This document shows, piece after piece, positions 6,445-13,903 of a DNA stretch of 16,071 bases; the first letter of the stretch is position 1; every line of letters starts with the position of its first letter. The stretch is from positions 1 through 16,071 of the forward strand of contig JAFLUJ010000171.1 in the NCBI GenBank assembly GCA_022511485.1, given 5' to 3'. Under the pieces are notes generated by a model. That model ran no database searches. It was not told where the DNA came from and saw nothing but the letters and a program-made list of their open reading frames with translations. The stretch comes from Oscillospiraceae bacterium (GTDB lineage Bacteria; Bacillota; Clostridia; Oscillospirales; Ruminococcaceae). Position numbers and translations under genes: made by a program.

Positions 6445-7278
6445 TTACTTAGCCTTGCTGCCAAGACGGATGATAGATTCAGTGACCAACTTTTTGAAAA
6501 GGGGAGCTGCCCTGTCGGCGGTCTCCTGGACTTCCGCATGGGTAAGCGGCTTGTCGGTGATGCCGCACGCCATATTCGATATGCAGGAGATGCCTACTAC
6601 TTTCATTCCTGCGTGGTTTGCAGCGATAGCTTCGCAGGCGGTGGACATTCCCACTGCGTCCGCGCCGAGTGTACGGACCATTCTTATTTCAGCAGGAGAC
6701 TCATAATTCGGTCCGGTAAGCTGGATATACACGCCCTCCTGCAATGGGATCTCCAGATCCTTTGCCGCAGTCCGGACGATCTCCCGCAGATCACGGTCAT
6801 AGATATTGCTCATGTCCGGGAAACGCACTCCCAGCTCGTCGGCATTCTCTCCGATAAGGGGAGATGGCGCAAAGCATATCTGGTCGGAAATAAGCATGAA
6901 GTCTCCGGCGTGGTAGTCGAAATTTACTCCCCCTGCTGCGTTTGTCAGGAAAAGTATCTTTGCTCCCATAAGCTTCATAAGACGTATGGGCAGGACAACG
7001 TCCTCCATTTTATATCCCTCGTAGTAATGAACTCTGCCCTGCATGATAACGACCTTTACATCTCCCACATATCCGAAAACGAATCTGCCCTTGTGTCCGA
7101 GAACGGTGGAGATGGGAAATCCCTCTATCTCTTTGTAGTCAAGGGTGGCTTCGATCTTTATACCGTCGGCGTAGTCTCCCAGTCCGGAGCCAAGGACAAG
7201 GGCAACGTCGGGGACGAAGTCGATCTTTGCTTTGAAGCACTCGTAGCATTTTTCAAGTCTTTCATAAATTTTACTCAT
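6445..7278 (-). CDS. punA: purine nucleoside phosphorylase
   Basis: This 277-residue enzyme of the trimeric PNP/MTAP family splits purine nucleosides with phosphate into free base and ribose 1-phosphate, for purine salvage. It shows GSGLG with the phosphate-binding S31, H62, GRVHYYEGY with R82, H84 and E87, TNAAGG (112-117), TGPNYESPAE with Y192 and E193 in the base site, GMST (210-213) and N235 in SNMA. The glutamate-asparagine pair is the mark of 6-oxopurine (inosine/guanosine) preference. Length is normal for the family. The ATG at 7278 follows an AGAGGT site. It lies 28 bases after the kinase-like gene and is probably co-transcribed with it; nadB follows but has its own promoter. Confidence 0.93.
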   Translation of the reverse strand: MSKIYERLEKCYECFKAKIDFVPDVALVLGSGLGDYADGIKIEATLDYKEIEGFPISTVLGHKGRFVFGYVGDVKVVIMQGRVHYYEGYKMEDVVLPIRLMKLMGAKILFLTNAAGGVNFDYHAGDFMLISDQICFAPSPLIGENADELGVRFPDMSNIYDRDLREIVRTAAKDLEIPLQEGVYIQLTGPNYESPAEIRMVRTLGADAVGMSTACEAIAANHAGMKVVGISCISNMACGITDKPLTHAEVQETADRAAPLFKKLVTESIIRLGSKAK

Positions 7279-7306
7279 ATTATCAGACCTCTTTTCTGAC
7301 GTTATA

Positions 7307-7900
7307 CTATTTTAAATTCATGGCGGCGGCGATTATCTCCGCAGTGCCCTCGTCACCGAATTTTCCGCTGTCCAGTGTAAGATGATAGTTTACATGGGAA
7401 GCCCATTTTCTGTCGGTGTAGAAATCGTAATAGAATTTCCTCTGCTTGTCGTGACGCTTCATCTTCTGGAGCGCCTGCTGCCCGGTTATCCCCATGCGTT
7501 CGGACACTCTCTTTATCCTTGCTTCGTCGGAGGCATAGAGGTAAACGTTAAGCAGCTCCACAGGCTCGTCCCGGAGTATATAATCCGCGCAGCGTCCTAC
7601 GATGACAGCGTTTTCGGTCTTTGCGATGTCCAGTATTATCTGGGACTGGACGGCAAAGAGTGTATCATTGGTGGGCATGAAGCCCGTTTGTCCCGACTGT
7701 CCCACAGCGGCATACAGCCAGGGACTTGCGGCTTTTTCGTCCGCTTCGGAAAGAACGGCATGGCTCATTCCGCTTTTCTCGGAGGCAAGAGCGATAAGGT
7801 CTCTGTCGTAGAAAGCGAATCCCAGCTTTTCAGCAACAAGCTTACCTATATCCCGTCCTCCGCTGCCGAACTGTCTGCCTATTGTAATAATTTTATTCAT
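7307..7900 (-). CDS. cytidylate kinase-like protein
   Basis: This 197-residue protein resembles the Cytidylate_kin2 family, P-loop proteins related to CMP kinase and common in Clostridia, whose true substrate is generally unproven. The P-loop is IGRQFGSGGRDIGK (7-20). Further marks are FYDRDLIALAS (30-40), IVGRCADYIL and an arginine-rich lid (RKFYYDFYTDRKW) near the C-terminus. The phosphate loop ends GRDIGK rather than GK[ST]. The in-frame GTG at 7909 lies only one base from the AAAGGAG site, so the ATG at 7900, ten bases away, is preferred. It leads an apparent operon with purine nucleoside phosphorylase (28-base gap). A bona fide cmk gene is usually longer, about 220 residues, so nucleotide kinase activity should be treated as a guess. 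Confidence 0.82.
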   Translation of the reverse strand: MNKIITIGRQFGSGGRDIGKLVAEKLGFAFYDRDLIALASEKSGMSHAVLSEADEKAASPWLYAAVGQSGQTGFMPTNDTLFAVQSQIILDIAKTENAVIVGRCADYILRDEPVELLNVYLYASDEARIKRVSERMGITGQQALQKMKRHDKQRKFYYDFYTDRKWASHVNYHLTLDSGKFGDEGTAEIIAAAMNLK

Positions 7901-7936
7901 AGCAAGCACGCTCCTTTCGGGTTGTTGTTTTCTTTA

Positions 7937-7965
7937 ATTATAACACTAAAGTAAAAAAAATGCAA
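7937..7965 (-). promoter_or_regulatory. promoter of the kinase-like gene and punA
   Basis: On the minus strand, TTGCAT (7960-7965), 17 bases, TATAAT (7937-7942). The leader before the AAAGGAG site is short, about 25 bases. Confidence 0.75.
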
Positions 7966-7993
7966 GCGGGGAAAATCTTTCCGAAAGAAGAGT

Positions 7994-8034
7994 AAAAAAT
8001 TCCGGGGACTGCCGTTTTTCAACAGCCCCCGGAA
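7994..8034 (-). terminator. terminator of the lipoprotein gene
   Basis: On the minus strand a 12-pair stem (8023-8034 with 8000-8011, one G-U pair) is followed by TTTTTT (7999-7994). It begins immediately after the lipoprotein stop codon (8037), showing that the gene really ends there. Confidence 0.9.
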
Positions 8035-8036
8035 AA

Positions 8037-9239
8037 CTAATCTGTATGCAGCTCAAAAGCATAATTTAATGCTGCATATTCAATAAATGGTTTTTGTTCT
8101 AAATCATCTATAATATTTTCCAGATCTTCAAGCTCTACGTTATATCTGAATTCGATCTGATATTCATTTGTTATGTCAATATATCCAACTATATCTGCGT
8201 TCATATCATCAGCTATATCCGACATTTCATCAAAAGAAATGCTGTCATCAGCCATTAGAAGTATCTGATTGCGGACATAGGCAAATCCAGTGTCTTTATA
8301 CGCAATTTCATCCTCGCTTGTTATAGGTTTCATATATATTCCGTCATCGTCGTCATCATCTGAAATATCGGGCTCATCAGGTATATCAGACGTCAATTTA
8401 TCATCAAAAACGATCTCACTTAAATAAGCTCCGATTTTGATCTCAGGCTGAACGTTTTCTTCCTTGCTTCCGCTCAATCCTAAAACTACTGTTGAATTTG
8501 GTTGAATAGGTGTAGTCCACTGCTGATCAGCTACTTCATAATGAATATTGTATTGTGAGATAATCTTTGCACCAGATAATTCTTCAATAACAAAATTGGT
8601 GTAAAAGGTCAAGATCCATGCTTCTATTGGTTCATCAGTCAGGTTTGATATTTTTATTTCGCCCTGAAAGCTTGTTCCAAAATCATTGGTTTCTGTAAAC
8701 TCAACCTCATATCCACCTACTTTTACAACTCTTTTTGAACAAATTTCAATACTTTCCGGTATAGCAAGTTCATCGCCTGTCAATGTATAACCAAAAGCCA
8801 CAGAAGAGCCGGGCTCTATCACATAATTATGGTCAGCACTTCTTATTATATATTCGGTTTCGTTGTTTTTATAAATAGTACCATCCCATAAATCGCTGAT
8901 CTCACCACCGGCATCATATTTCAACGTCCATCCAATTATTGATTCCTTGCCTGTATTTGATATAGTAATGTTTATGTTCTGATCATTCGTTCCGCTGCTA
9001 ATAATATTGTACTCAATAGTGTAGTCATCATATTCGTAGATCTTTTCTGTCACTTCATCAGTTGTGATTTCAGTGGACGTATTTTCTTCCAGTGTTGATT
9101 CTGTTGCTTCAAGGCTTGTTGTCTCAGACGTGATCTCGTCAATCAGGACTTCATCACCTACCCCACAGCAGGACAGAGACAGCACGATGACAAACGCCAG
9201 AGCAAGGGATATTCCTTTTTTCAATAATTTATAAACCAT
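8037..9239 (-). CDS. lipoprotein with two CBM2-like domains and a subtilase-propeptide-like C-terminus
   Basis: No known named gene matches this 400-residue surface protein. A signal peptide ends at SLSCC (21-25), an imperfect lipobox with C24 or C25 as lipid site. A Thr/Ser/Glu-rich linker follows (31-66). Residues about 71-170 and 176-272 look like two tandem CBM2-like beta domains; the first keeps I-GW-L (102-106), SDLWDG (115-120) and IEPGSSVAFGY (141-151), and the second is more divergent (IEAWIL, IQPNSTVVLG). An acidic linker (DISDDDDDDG, 291-300) leads to residues about 319-394, which resemble the propeptide of subtilisin-type proteases: YVRNQILL, NADIVGYI, NEYQIEF, IEYAALNY. No protease domain follows and a terminator sits directly after the stop. 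The gene is visibly more AT-rich than its neighbours. It may bind polysaccharide at the cell surface and inhibit or chaperone a protease in trans. The function is inferred. Confidence 0.75.
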   Translation of the reverse strand: MVYKLLKKGISLALAFVIVLSLSCCGVGDEVLIDEITSETTSLEATESTLEENTSTEITTDEVTEKIYEYDDYTIEYNIISSGTNDQNINITISNTGKESIIGWTLKYDAGGEISDLWDGTIYKNNETEYIIRSADHNYVIEPGSSVAFGYTLTGDELAIPESIEICSKRVVKVGGYEVEFTETNDFGTSFQGEIKISNLTDEPIEAWILTFYTNFVIEELSGAKIISQYNIHYEVADQQWTTPIQPNSTVVLGLSGSKEENVQPEIKIGAYLSEIVFDDKLTSDIPDEPDISDDDDDDGIYMKPITSEDEIAYKDTGFAYVRNQILLMADDSISFDEMSDIADDMNADIVGYIDITNEYQIEFRYNVELEDLENIIDDLEQKPFIEYAALNYAFELHTD

Positions 9240-9245
9240 GTTTTT

Positions 9246-9253
9246 CCCCCCCC
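9246..9253 (-). promoter_or_regulatory. G8 tract in ribosome-site position
   Basis: The lipoprotein start is preceded on the minus strand by eight G, then AAAAAC and ATG. There is no ordinary AGGAGG. The G tract can pair partly with the anti-Shine-Dalgarno sequence at six bases' spacing. Homopolymer G tracts are prone to slippage. Confidence 0.6.
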
Positions 9254-9270
9254 GTTATGTTATTTTACAT

Positions 9271-9299
9271 ATTGTAGCACATTATAATTGCTTTGTCAA
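9271..9299 (-). promoter_or_regulatory. promoter of the lipoprotein gene
   Basis: On the minus strand, TTGACA (9294-9299), 17 bases, TACAAT (9271-9276). A second TATAAT lies within the spacer. No equally clear promoter for the divergent Ca2+ ATPase was seen. Confidence 0.85.
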
Positions 9300-9379
9300 G
9301 AAATAAATATCATTAATTTAAAAATAAAGACCCACCTTATGCCGTATATAATTTCCTTTGCAATAGTCTATTTCCCGGT

Positions 9380-9527
9380 TTGTCCGAATATATTTTTAAG
9401 GACAAGATGTTTGAAAATCAGAGATTTTCAAACTGCGAGTTTTGTTTTCCTCGCTGCCGCTCAGAATTTTGCTAATGCAAAACCACAAAACATCGCAAAA
9501 GAGGTTGACCATTTTTGCAAAATGGTC
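9380..9527. repeat. hairpin cluster upstream of the Ca2+ ATPase
   Basis: Five inverted repeats follow one another: TTGTCC/GGACAA (9380-9405), GTTTGAAAATC/GATTTTCAAAC (9409-9433, 11 perfect pairs, three-base loop), GCGAG/CTCGC (9435-9454), TTTTGC/GCAAAA (9467-9482) and GACCATTTT/AAAATGGTC (9507-9527, nine perfect pairs, three-base loop). The stretch is open in the ATPase frame but has no ribosome site or protein pattern. It could be a structured leader, a dispersed palindromic element, or both. It does not show the yybP-ykoY manganese riboswitch core. Confidence 0.6.
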
Positions 9528-9554
9528 ATATTAAAAAGGGAAAGGAGCACCGCA

Positions 9555-12224
9555 ATGCTTGAAATACTTGATAAGCCTTATACCGCAAGTCCCTACGGAC
9601 TTTCCTCTGCGGAGGCTGCCGAAAGACTGAAAAAATACGGGGAGAACTCCCTGGCAAGTGAAAAGAAAGCCCGTCCCCTGAAAATCTTCCTGGGACAGTT
9701 CCGGGACATAATGATACTGATACTCCTTGCCGCCACGGCAGTGTCGATCTTTCTGGGAGAGATATACGACGCAGTGACGATAATCATTATCGTCCTGCTT
9801 AACGCCATACTCGGATTCATTCAGGAGTATAAGACCGAAAGGACACTCCTTGCCCTGAAAAGCATGACCGCACCCTCGGCGAAATGCTGGCGGGACGGCT
9901 CACTGCTGACTCTCCCTGCCGCGGAGCTTGTTCCCGGAGACATTATCCGTCTTGAAGCGGGAGACAAAGTTCCCGCCGACTGCGTGATCCTTACCGAAAA
10001 GGGACTTTTCGCCGAAGAAAGCGTCCTTACCGGAGAATCTGCCGCTGTGGAAAAATCCGCAGGAGATCCGGAGGACAAGGACAACACTATAGGAAAATCC
10101 GGGATCGTTTACAGCGGCACAGTCATAACAAAAGGAACTGCCGAGGTAAAGGTCATTGCCACGGGAATAAATGCTCAGATGGGAAAGATCTCCGGTATGC
10201 TGACGGACATCGAGGACGAGCAGACACCTCTGCAAAAACGTCTCGGAGAGCTTGGAAAAACAGTGGCGATAATCTGCCTTGTTGTCTGTGCCATGGTAAG
10301 CGTCGCAGGAATACTCCGGGGAGAGCCTGTTTTTGATATGCTTATGACCGGTATCACTATCGCAATTGCTGCTATCCCAGAGGGTCTCCCTGCTACTGTA
10401 ACAATAGCTCTTGCTCTTGCAGTAAGCAGAATGTTAAAGAAAAACGCTCTTGTTCACAAGCTCCACTCTGTTGAGACCCTTGGCTGTACCTCTGTAATAT
10501 GCACCGATAAAACAGGCACTGTCACGGAAAATAAAATGACCGTCACCAGTCTTTATGCCGCAGGAAAAGAGTATGCTTTCTCCGGAAACGGATACCGTAT
10601 GTCCGGTGAGATAACTCTTGAGGGAGCGAGGGTAAATCCCGCCTCCGAACCTGCTCTGAAGGAAGCTCTGGTGTGCGGAACACTCTGCACCGGAGCGTCC
10701 ATAACCGCTGACAAAAAGCCAGCCGCGCGGGACAGGGGACGTCTTACCGGCTCGGGAGAATGGCAGGTCACAGGAGATCCCACCGAGCTTGCCCTGCTTG
10801 TTGCGGCGGCAAAGGGAGGCATCACCGCCGGGAATCTTGCCTCCACTCACAGAAAGGTGGACGAGATACCCTTCGACAGCGAGACCCGGTGCATGACCGT
10901 CATCTGCTCCGGCGCTGGAGGCAGGACGGCGTACTCCAAGGGAGCGATAGATGTTATCCTGAAAAGATGCGCTTTTATTATGACGGACAGCGGCATAGTT
11001 CCCCTGTCCCTCCGTAAAAAGCAGGAGATACTTTCTGTCCATGACCGTCTTACCGAAAAAGCCCTCCGGGTACTTGCCCTGTGCAAAAAGGAACTGAACA
11101 GCGGCGGAGGCTCGGATGTTGAGACCGGCATGGTTTTCCTTGGACTTGCAGGTATGCTTGACCCTCCCCGCACCGAGGCAAAGCAGGCGGTGAAGCTTTG
11201 CAGAAGCGCTCACATAAAGACTGTCATGATAACCGGAGATCACAAGAACACCGCTGCCGCAGTTGCGAAACAGGCTGGTATCATGCGGGAGGGAGACTTG
11301 GTTCTCACCGGAGCGGAGCTTGAAGCAATGTCCGACACTCAGCTTGACAGCGTCATTGAACGCGCTGCTGTTTTCGCAAGGGTAAGTCCTGCCGATAAGC
11401 TTCGGATAGTCCGTGCATTCAAACGCCGTGGAGATATTGTCACCATGACCGGCGACGGAGTAAACGACGCTCCCGCTGTAAAGGAAGCAGGCATCGGAGT
11501 TTCCATGGGCATCACCGGAACGGACGTAACCAAGCAGGCAGCGGACATGGTTCTTTTAGACGACAACTTCGCCACCCTTGTAAGCGCAGTCGAACAGGGA
11601 CGGGGCATTTACGCAAATATAAGAAAGTTCGTCCGGTATCTTCTGAGCTGCAATATCGGAGAAGTCCTGACCATGTTTCTTGGGATCATCATGGGTATGC
11701 CAATGGTGCTGCTTCCCACTCAGATACTGCTTGTTAATCTTGTGACGGACGGTCTCCCTGCCATTGCGCTGGGAGTTGAGCCTCCCGAAAAAGAGAACAT
11801 GAAAAAGCCGCCCAGAAAAGGAGACGAAAGCTTCTTCTCTGACGGTCTTATGGGGAAAATTATTTTCCGGGGAATACTTATCGGACTTTGCACAGTAGGC
11901 AGCTTTGCCATGATAAACACCATGTTCGGAAGTGTTACCGCAGCGCGAACTGCTGCTCTGTTTACTCTTGTGGCATCCCAGCTCTGTCATGTTTTCGAGT
12001 GCAAGTCGGAGCGGAAAAATATATTTACCGTCCCCTATCTGAACAATCGGAAGCTTATAGGAGCAGTGCTGATCTCCACAGCGGTAATTTTTGCGGCGAT
12101 ATATTTCCCGCCCTTGCAGATAATTTTCGGGACAGTACCTCTCACTACACAGCAGCTTCTTATAGCAGGAGGGTTTGCGATCTTCGCTCCGCTGCTCCAA
12201 TGCCTGATGCCAGCAGGGAAATGA
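9555..12224 (+). CDS. P-type Ca2+-transporting ATPase (type IIA)
   Basis: This 889-residue membrane pump exports Ca2+ at the cost of ATP, like SERCA, Bacillus YloB and Listeria LMCA1. It has an N-terminal cation-ATPase segment, helices M1-M2 (about 50-90), the actuator TGES (159-162), M3-M4 with AIPEGLP (273-279), the phosphorylation site D318KTGT, a nucleotide domain with TGDPTE and KGA, the hinge TGDGVNDAP (632-640) and M5-M10. Predicted Ca2+ ligands match SERCA: E276 (E309), N700 (N768), E703 (E771), N728 (N796), T731 (T799) and D732 (D800). The E908 position appears to be Q809, so the first site may be weaker or absent. The start is ATG 9555, after AAAGGAG (9541-9547). The open frame extends to 9288, but that part is the hairpin cluster. 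The gene appears monocistronic. The ion is inferred from the ligand set. Confidence 0.93.
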   Translation: MLEILDKPYTASPYGLSSAEAAERLKKYGENSLASEKKARPLKIFLGQFRDIMILILLAATAVSIFLGEIYDAVTIIIIVLLNAILGFIQEYKTERTLLALKSMTAPSAKCWRDGSLLTLPAAELVPGDIIRLEAGDKVPADCVILTEKGLFAEESVLTGESAAVEKSAGDPEDKDNTIGKSGIVYSGTVITKGTAEVKVIATGINAQMGKISGMLTDIEDEQTPLQKRLGELGKTVAIICLVVCAMVSVAGILRGEPVFDMLMTGITIAIAAIPEGLPATVTIALALAVSRMLKKNALVHKLHSVETLGCTSVICTDKTGTVTENKMTVTSLYAAGKEYAFSGNGYRMSGEITLEGARVNPASEPALKEALVCGTLCTGASITADKKPAARDRGRLTGSGEWQVTGDPTELALLVAAAKGGITAGNLASTHRKVDEIPFDSETRCMTVICSGAGGRTAYSKGAIDVILKRCAFIMTDSGIVPLSLRKKQEILSVHDRLTEKALRVLALCKKELNSGGGSDVETGMVFLGLAGMLDPPRTEAKQAVKLCRSAHIKTVMITGDHKNTAAAVAKQAGIMREGDLVLTGAELEAMSDTQLDSVIERAAVFARVSPADKLRIVRAFKRRGDIVTMTGDGVNDAPAVKEAGIGVSMGITGTDVTKQAADMVLLDDNFATLVSAVEQGRGIYANIRKFVRYLLSCNIGEVLTMFLGIIMGMPMVLLPTQILLVNLVTDGLPAIALGVEPPEKENMKKPPRKGDESFFSDGLMGKIIFRGILIGLCTVGSFAMINTMFGSVTAARTAALFTLVASQLCHVFECKSERKNIFTVPYLNNRKLIGAVLISTAVIFAAIYFPPLQIIFGTVPLTTQQLLIAGGFAIFAPLLQCLMPAGK

Positions 12225-12283
12225 AAATGAACGGTTATTTTATTTGGTTATTGAGATAACCGCCGCATTTTGAAGAAAAAACG

Positions 12284-12309
12284 CCGCCCGGAAATTTTAT
12301 TCCGGGCGG
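12284..12309. terminator. bidirectional terminator
   Basis: CCGCCCGGAA (12284-12293) pairs perfectly with TTCCGGGCGG (12300-12309). On the minus strand it is followed by CGTTTTTTC, ending the five-gene operon; on the plus strand by TATATTTATTTTA, ending the ATPase. A smaller hairpin, CGGTTAT/ATAACCG (12232-12262), precedes it. Confidence 0.88.
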
Positions 12310-12314
12310 TATAT

Positions 12315-12800
12315 TTATTTTATCATCAATATCGGATACCCATTGTCATAGGGCTTCACAATATCCGGATACTCCTCTGCAAAAGCAAATATCTTTTCCG
12401 CCAGACCATTCTGCTCCAGCTCTCCGCAAAGCTCGGACAGGGGCTTGTTGTACATTGTAGGACAGATGGACGCCATGGAGATCACCCTTTTTCCTCCCAG
12501 CTCCATTACACGATATGGCCAGATGCGGCAGTCGAAGGGCTTGTCGTCTCCCAGCTTACAGCCTTTTTCCTTGTCAAGCATGGGACAGTAGTAAAGCTCC
12601 TCGCCGTTCTCCTCAGTCTCCTCCATGCGGAATATCCAGCCATCCCCTTTCTGAACGAAGGAGGTTTCAGGAAAGCGTTCAGACACAATGTATTTCAGCT
12701 CACCATGGAGAACGGGTGTCTCCCACAGGTCGTATTTATCAAACACGCAGCATACTTTGCAGGCGGCGCAGTCGCTGCCCTTTAAAATGTTTTTCAGCAT
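12315..12800 (-). CDS. YkgJ-family cysteine cluster protein
   Basis: This 161-residue protein fits the YkgJ/CxxCxxCC family, thought to bind zinc or an iron-sulfur cluster; its biochemical role is not established. The N-terminal CAACKVCC gives C11, C14, C17 and C18. Later come C72 (YYCPML), C81 (GCKL), C91 in the family hallmark KPFDCRIWP, then C113 and C125. The ATG at 12800 follows AAAGGAG by eight bases. It is the last gene of a tight minus-strand run, 14 bases after the acetyltransferase, and ends at a strong terminator. Members often occur beside acetyltransferases or unrelated genes, so the context gives little functional guidance. Confidence 0.85.
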   Translation of the reverse strand: MLKNILKGSDCAACKVCCVFDKYDLWETPVLHGELKYIVSERFPETSFVQKGDGWIFRMEETEENGEELYYCPMLDKEKGCKLGDDKPFDCRIWPYRVMELGGKRVISMASICPTMYNKPLSELCGELEQNGLAEKIFAFAEEYPDIVKPYDNGYPILMIK

Positions 12801-12814
12801 AAACAGACTCCTTT

Positions 12815-13324
12815 TTATATGTGTTTTTCCATTACAACAAAACCGTCCGGATTTTTCCGCTGATAGGAGCGGTAATCCTCCACGCTGTTAAAAGATCTTT
12901 CCACCACGGGAGAGCCGTCTTCCCAGACCTTATACTCCAGAGGGATGAATCCGCAGTCGATATAGAATTTTTCAACATATCCCCCTGCCGAGCCTACGGA
13001 GACAACGGATGCTCCATACTTTTTTGCGGCTTCCCCGAAGGCTTTCAGAAGTATCTTTCCGTAACCGTTTTTCTGGTAAGGTTCTTCTATAGTGATACCA
13101 TCAAGGACGAAAGAATTATCTGTCGGGTCATCAAGCTTCCTTTCCCAACCGAAAGCCACTCCGATGACCTGCTCCCCCAGCACAGCGGCAATAAAGGCTT
13201 GGGGAAATTTCTTGACACGCTCCCTCATTTTACTCTGATCGCTTCCCGGAAGATACTCCGCGGCAAGGGAATAAAATCTTTGGTCAATTTCTTCATTCAA
13301 TGGGATAAGTTTCAGTTGTTCCAT
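12815..13324 (-). CDS. GNAT-family N-acetyltransferase
   Basis: This 169-residue cytoplasmic protein has the GNAT fold. It shows a central beta strand FVLDGITIEEPYQ followed by the acetyl-CoA pyrophosphate loop QKNGYG (84-89, Q/RxxGxG), then helix KILLKAFGEAAKKYG and the strand-helix SVGSAGGYVEKFYIDCGF (109-126) of motif B. The acceptor cannot be named; GNAT proteins acetylate small amines, protein N-termini, antibiotics or, in toxin-antitoxin systems, aminoacyl-tRNA. The ATG at 13324 follows GAGGTGA. It lies 16 bases after the membrane protein and 14 before the YkgJ gene. It lacks a DUF1778-type antitoxin partner, so a GNAT toxin role is unlikely. Confidence 0.87.
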   Translation of the reverse strand: MEQLKLIPLNEEIDQRFYSLAAEYLPGSDQSKMRERVKKFPQAFIAAVLGEQVIGVAFGWERKLDDPTDNSFVLDGITIEEPYQKNGYGKILLKAFGEAAKKYGASVVSVGSAGGYVEKFYIDCGFIPLEYKVWEDGSPVVERSFNSVEDYRSYQRKNPDGFVVMEKHI

Positions 13325-13340
13325 ATTGTCACCTCAATAG

Positions 13341-13889
13341 TTATTCGACCCGTAAATTTCTATATTCCAGATCATTCTCAAAAACGATCATGGGATAAAG
13401 GTTCTGATTATTTACCCTTACCTTAAAGCCCATCTCCTGAAAAAGCTGATCCTGTGTCTTCTGACCGGTAAGGTAATCACAATATGCAGGAATATAACAA
13501 ACCGGCAGAGTATCCGCATCCTTGTACTGCTCTGCTTTTTTATTATTTGTCCGGACTAAATATAGAATGGGTTTTCCGCCATAATCAAATTCGACCTGAA
13601 AATGATGATGATAATTACCCATCCTGCCTCCCAGCATACGGATGTACGAATACCTGTGTATCTTACATTCAGCCTTTTCTGAGGATTTTTTCAGGCAGTC
13701 CAGCAGTCTTTTCTGCTTATGCTTTTCTGCCAGATATATTATCGCTAAAGGAGTTAAAGTCATAACGCCCGTACTCAGGAAAAGCAGCATCCCTATACGA
13801 TGATCATTGACACCAAACAAAATGATCCATAAAATATTCAGCAGAAATAAAAACCAGTATACTAAAGCAAATCCGAAAAATATTGCCAA
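13341..13889 (-). CDS. two-helix membrane protein with soluble DUF3592-like domain
   Basis: I do not recognise a named family with certainty. The 182-residue product has two hydrophobic helices (about 3-26 and 33-54), a short basic segment (HKQKRLLDCLKK) and a soluble beta-rich part. That part includes HHHFQVEFDYGGKPILYLV and ADTLPVCYIPAYCDYLTG, which resembles the DUF3592-type layout 'dGk...Gd.v.V.Y.P'. The start is TTG at 13889; the preceding codon in frame is a stop and no ATG occurs before residue 34, after the first helix. An AGGGGA site lies a few bases upstream. It follows the toxin gene by 14 bases and precedes the acetyltransferase by 16. Its position suggests co-transcription with the toxin-antitoxin pair; no toxin-related role can be read from the sequence. 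Confidence 0.72.
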   Translation of the reverse strand: MAIFFGFALVYWFLFLLNILWIILFGVNDHRIGMLLFLSTGVMTLTPLAIIYLAEKHKQKRLLDCLKKSSEKAECKIHRYSYIRMLGGRMGNYHHHFQVEFDYGGKPILYLVRTNNKKAEQYKDADTLPVCYIPAYCDYLTGQKTQDQLFQEMGFKVRVNNQNLYPMIVFENDLEYRNLRVE

Positions 13890-13903
13890 TTAAACATCCC
13901 CTA

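Noticed and set aside
6538..7299. 253-codon plus-strand open frame opposite punA
   Set aside because: Antisense to a complete purine nucleoside phosphorylase; no independent evidence.
9370..9378. Half of a Noc binding site (ATTTCCCGG)
   Set aside because: Only one half of the ATTTCCCGGGAAAT consensus matches; likely chance despite the ParB/Noc gene in the window.
9288..9554. N-terminal extension of the Ca2+ ATPase reading frame
   Set aside because: It would translate the hairpin cluster, has no ribosome site, and adds 89 residues not expected in the family; AAAGGAG sits before ATG 9555.
10434..11243. 269-codon minus-strand open frame opposite the Ca2+ ATPase
   Set aside because: Antisense to the phosphorylation and nucleotide domains of the ATPase; no ribosome site or protein family seen.
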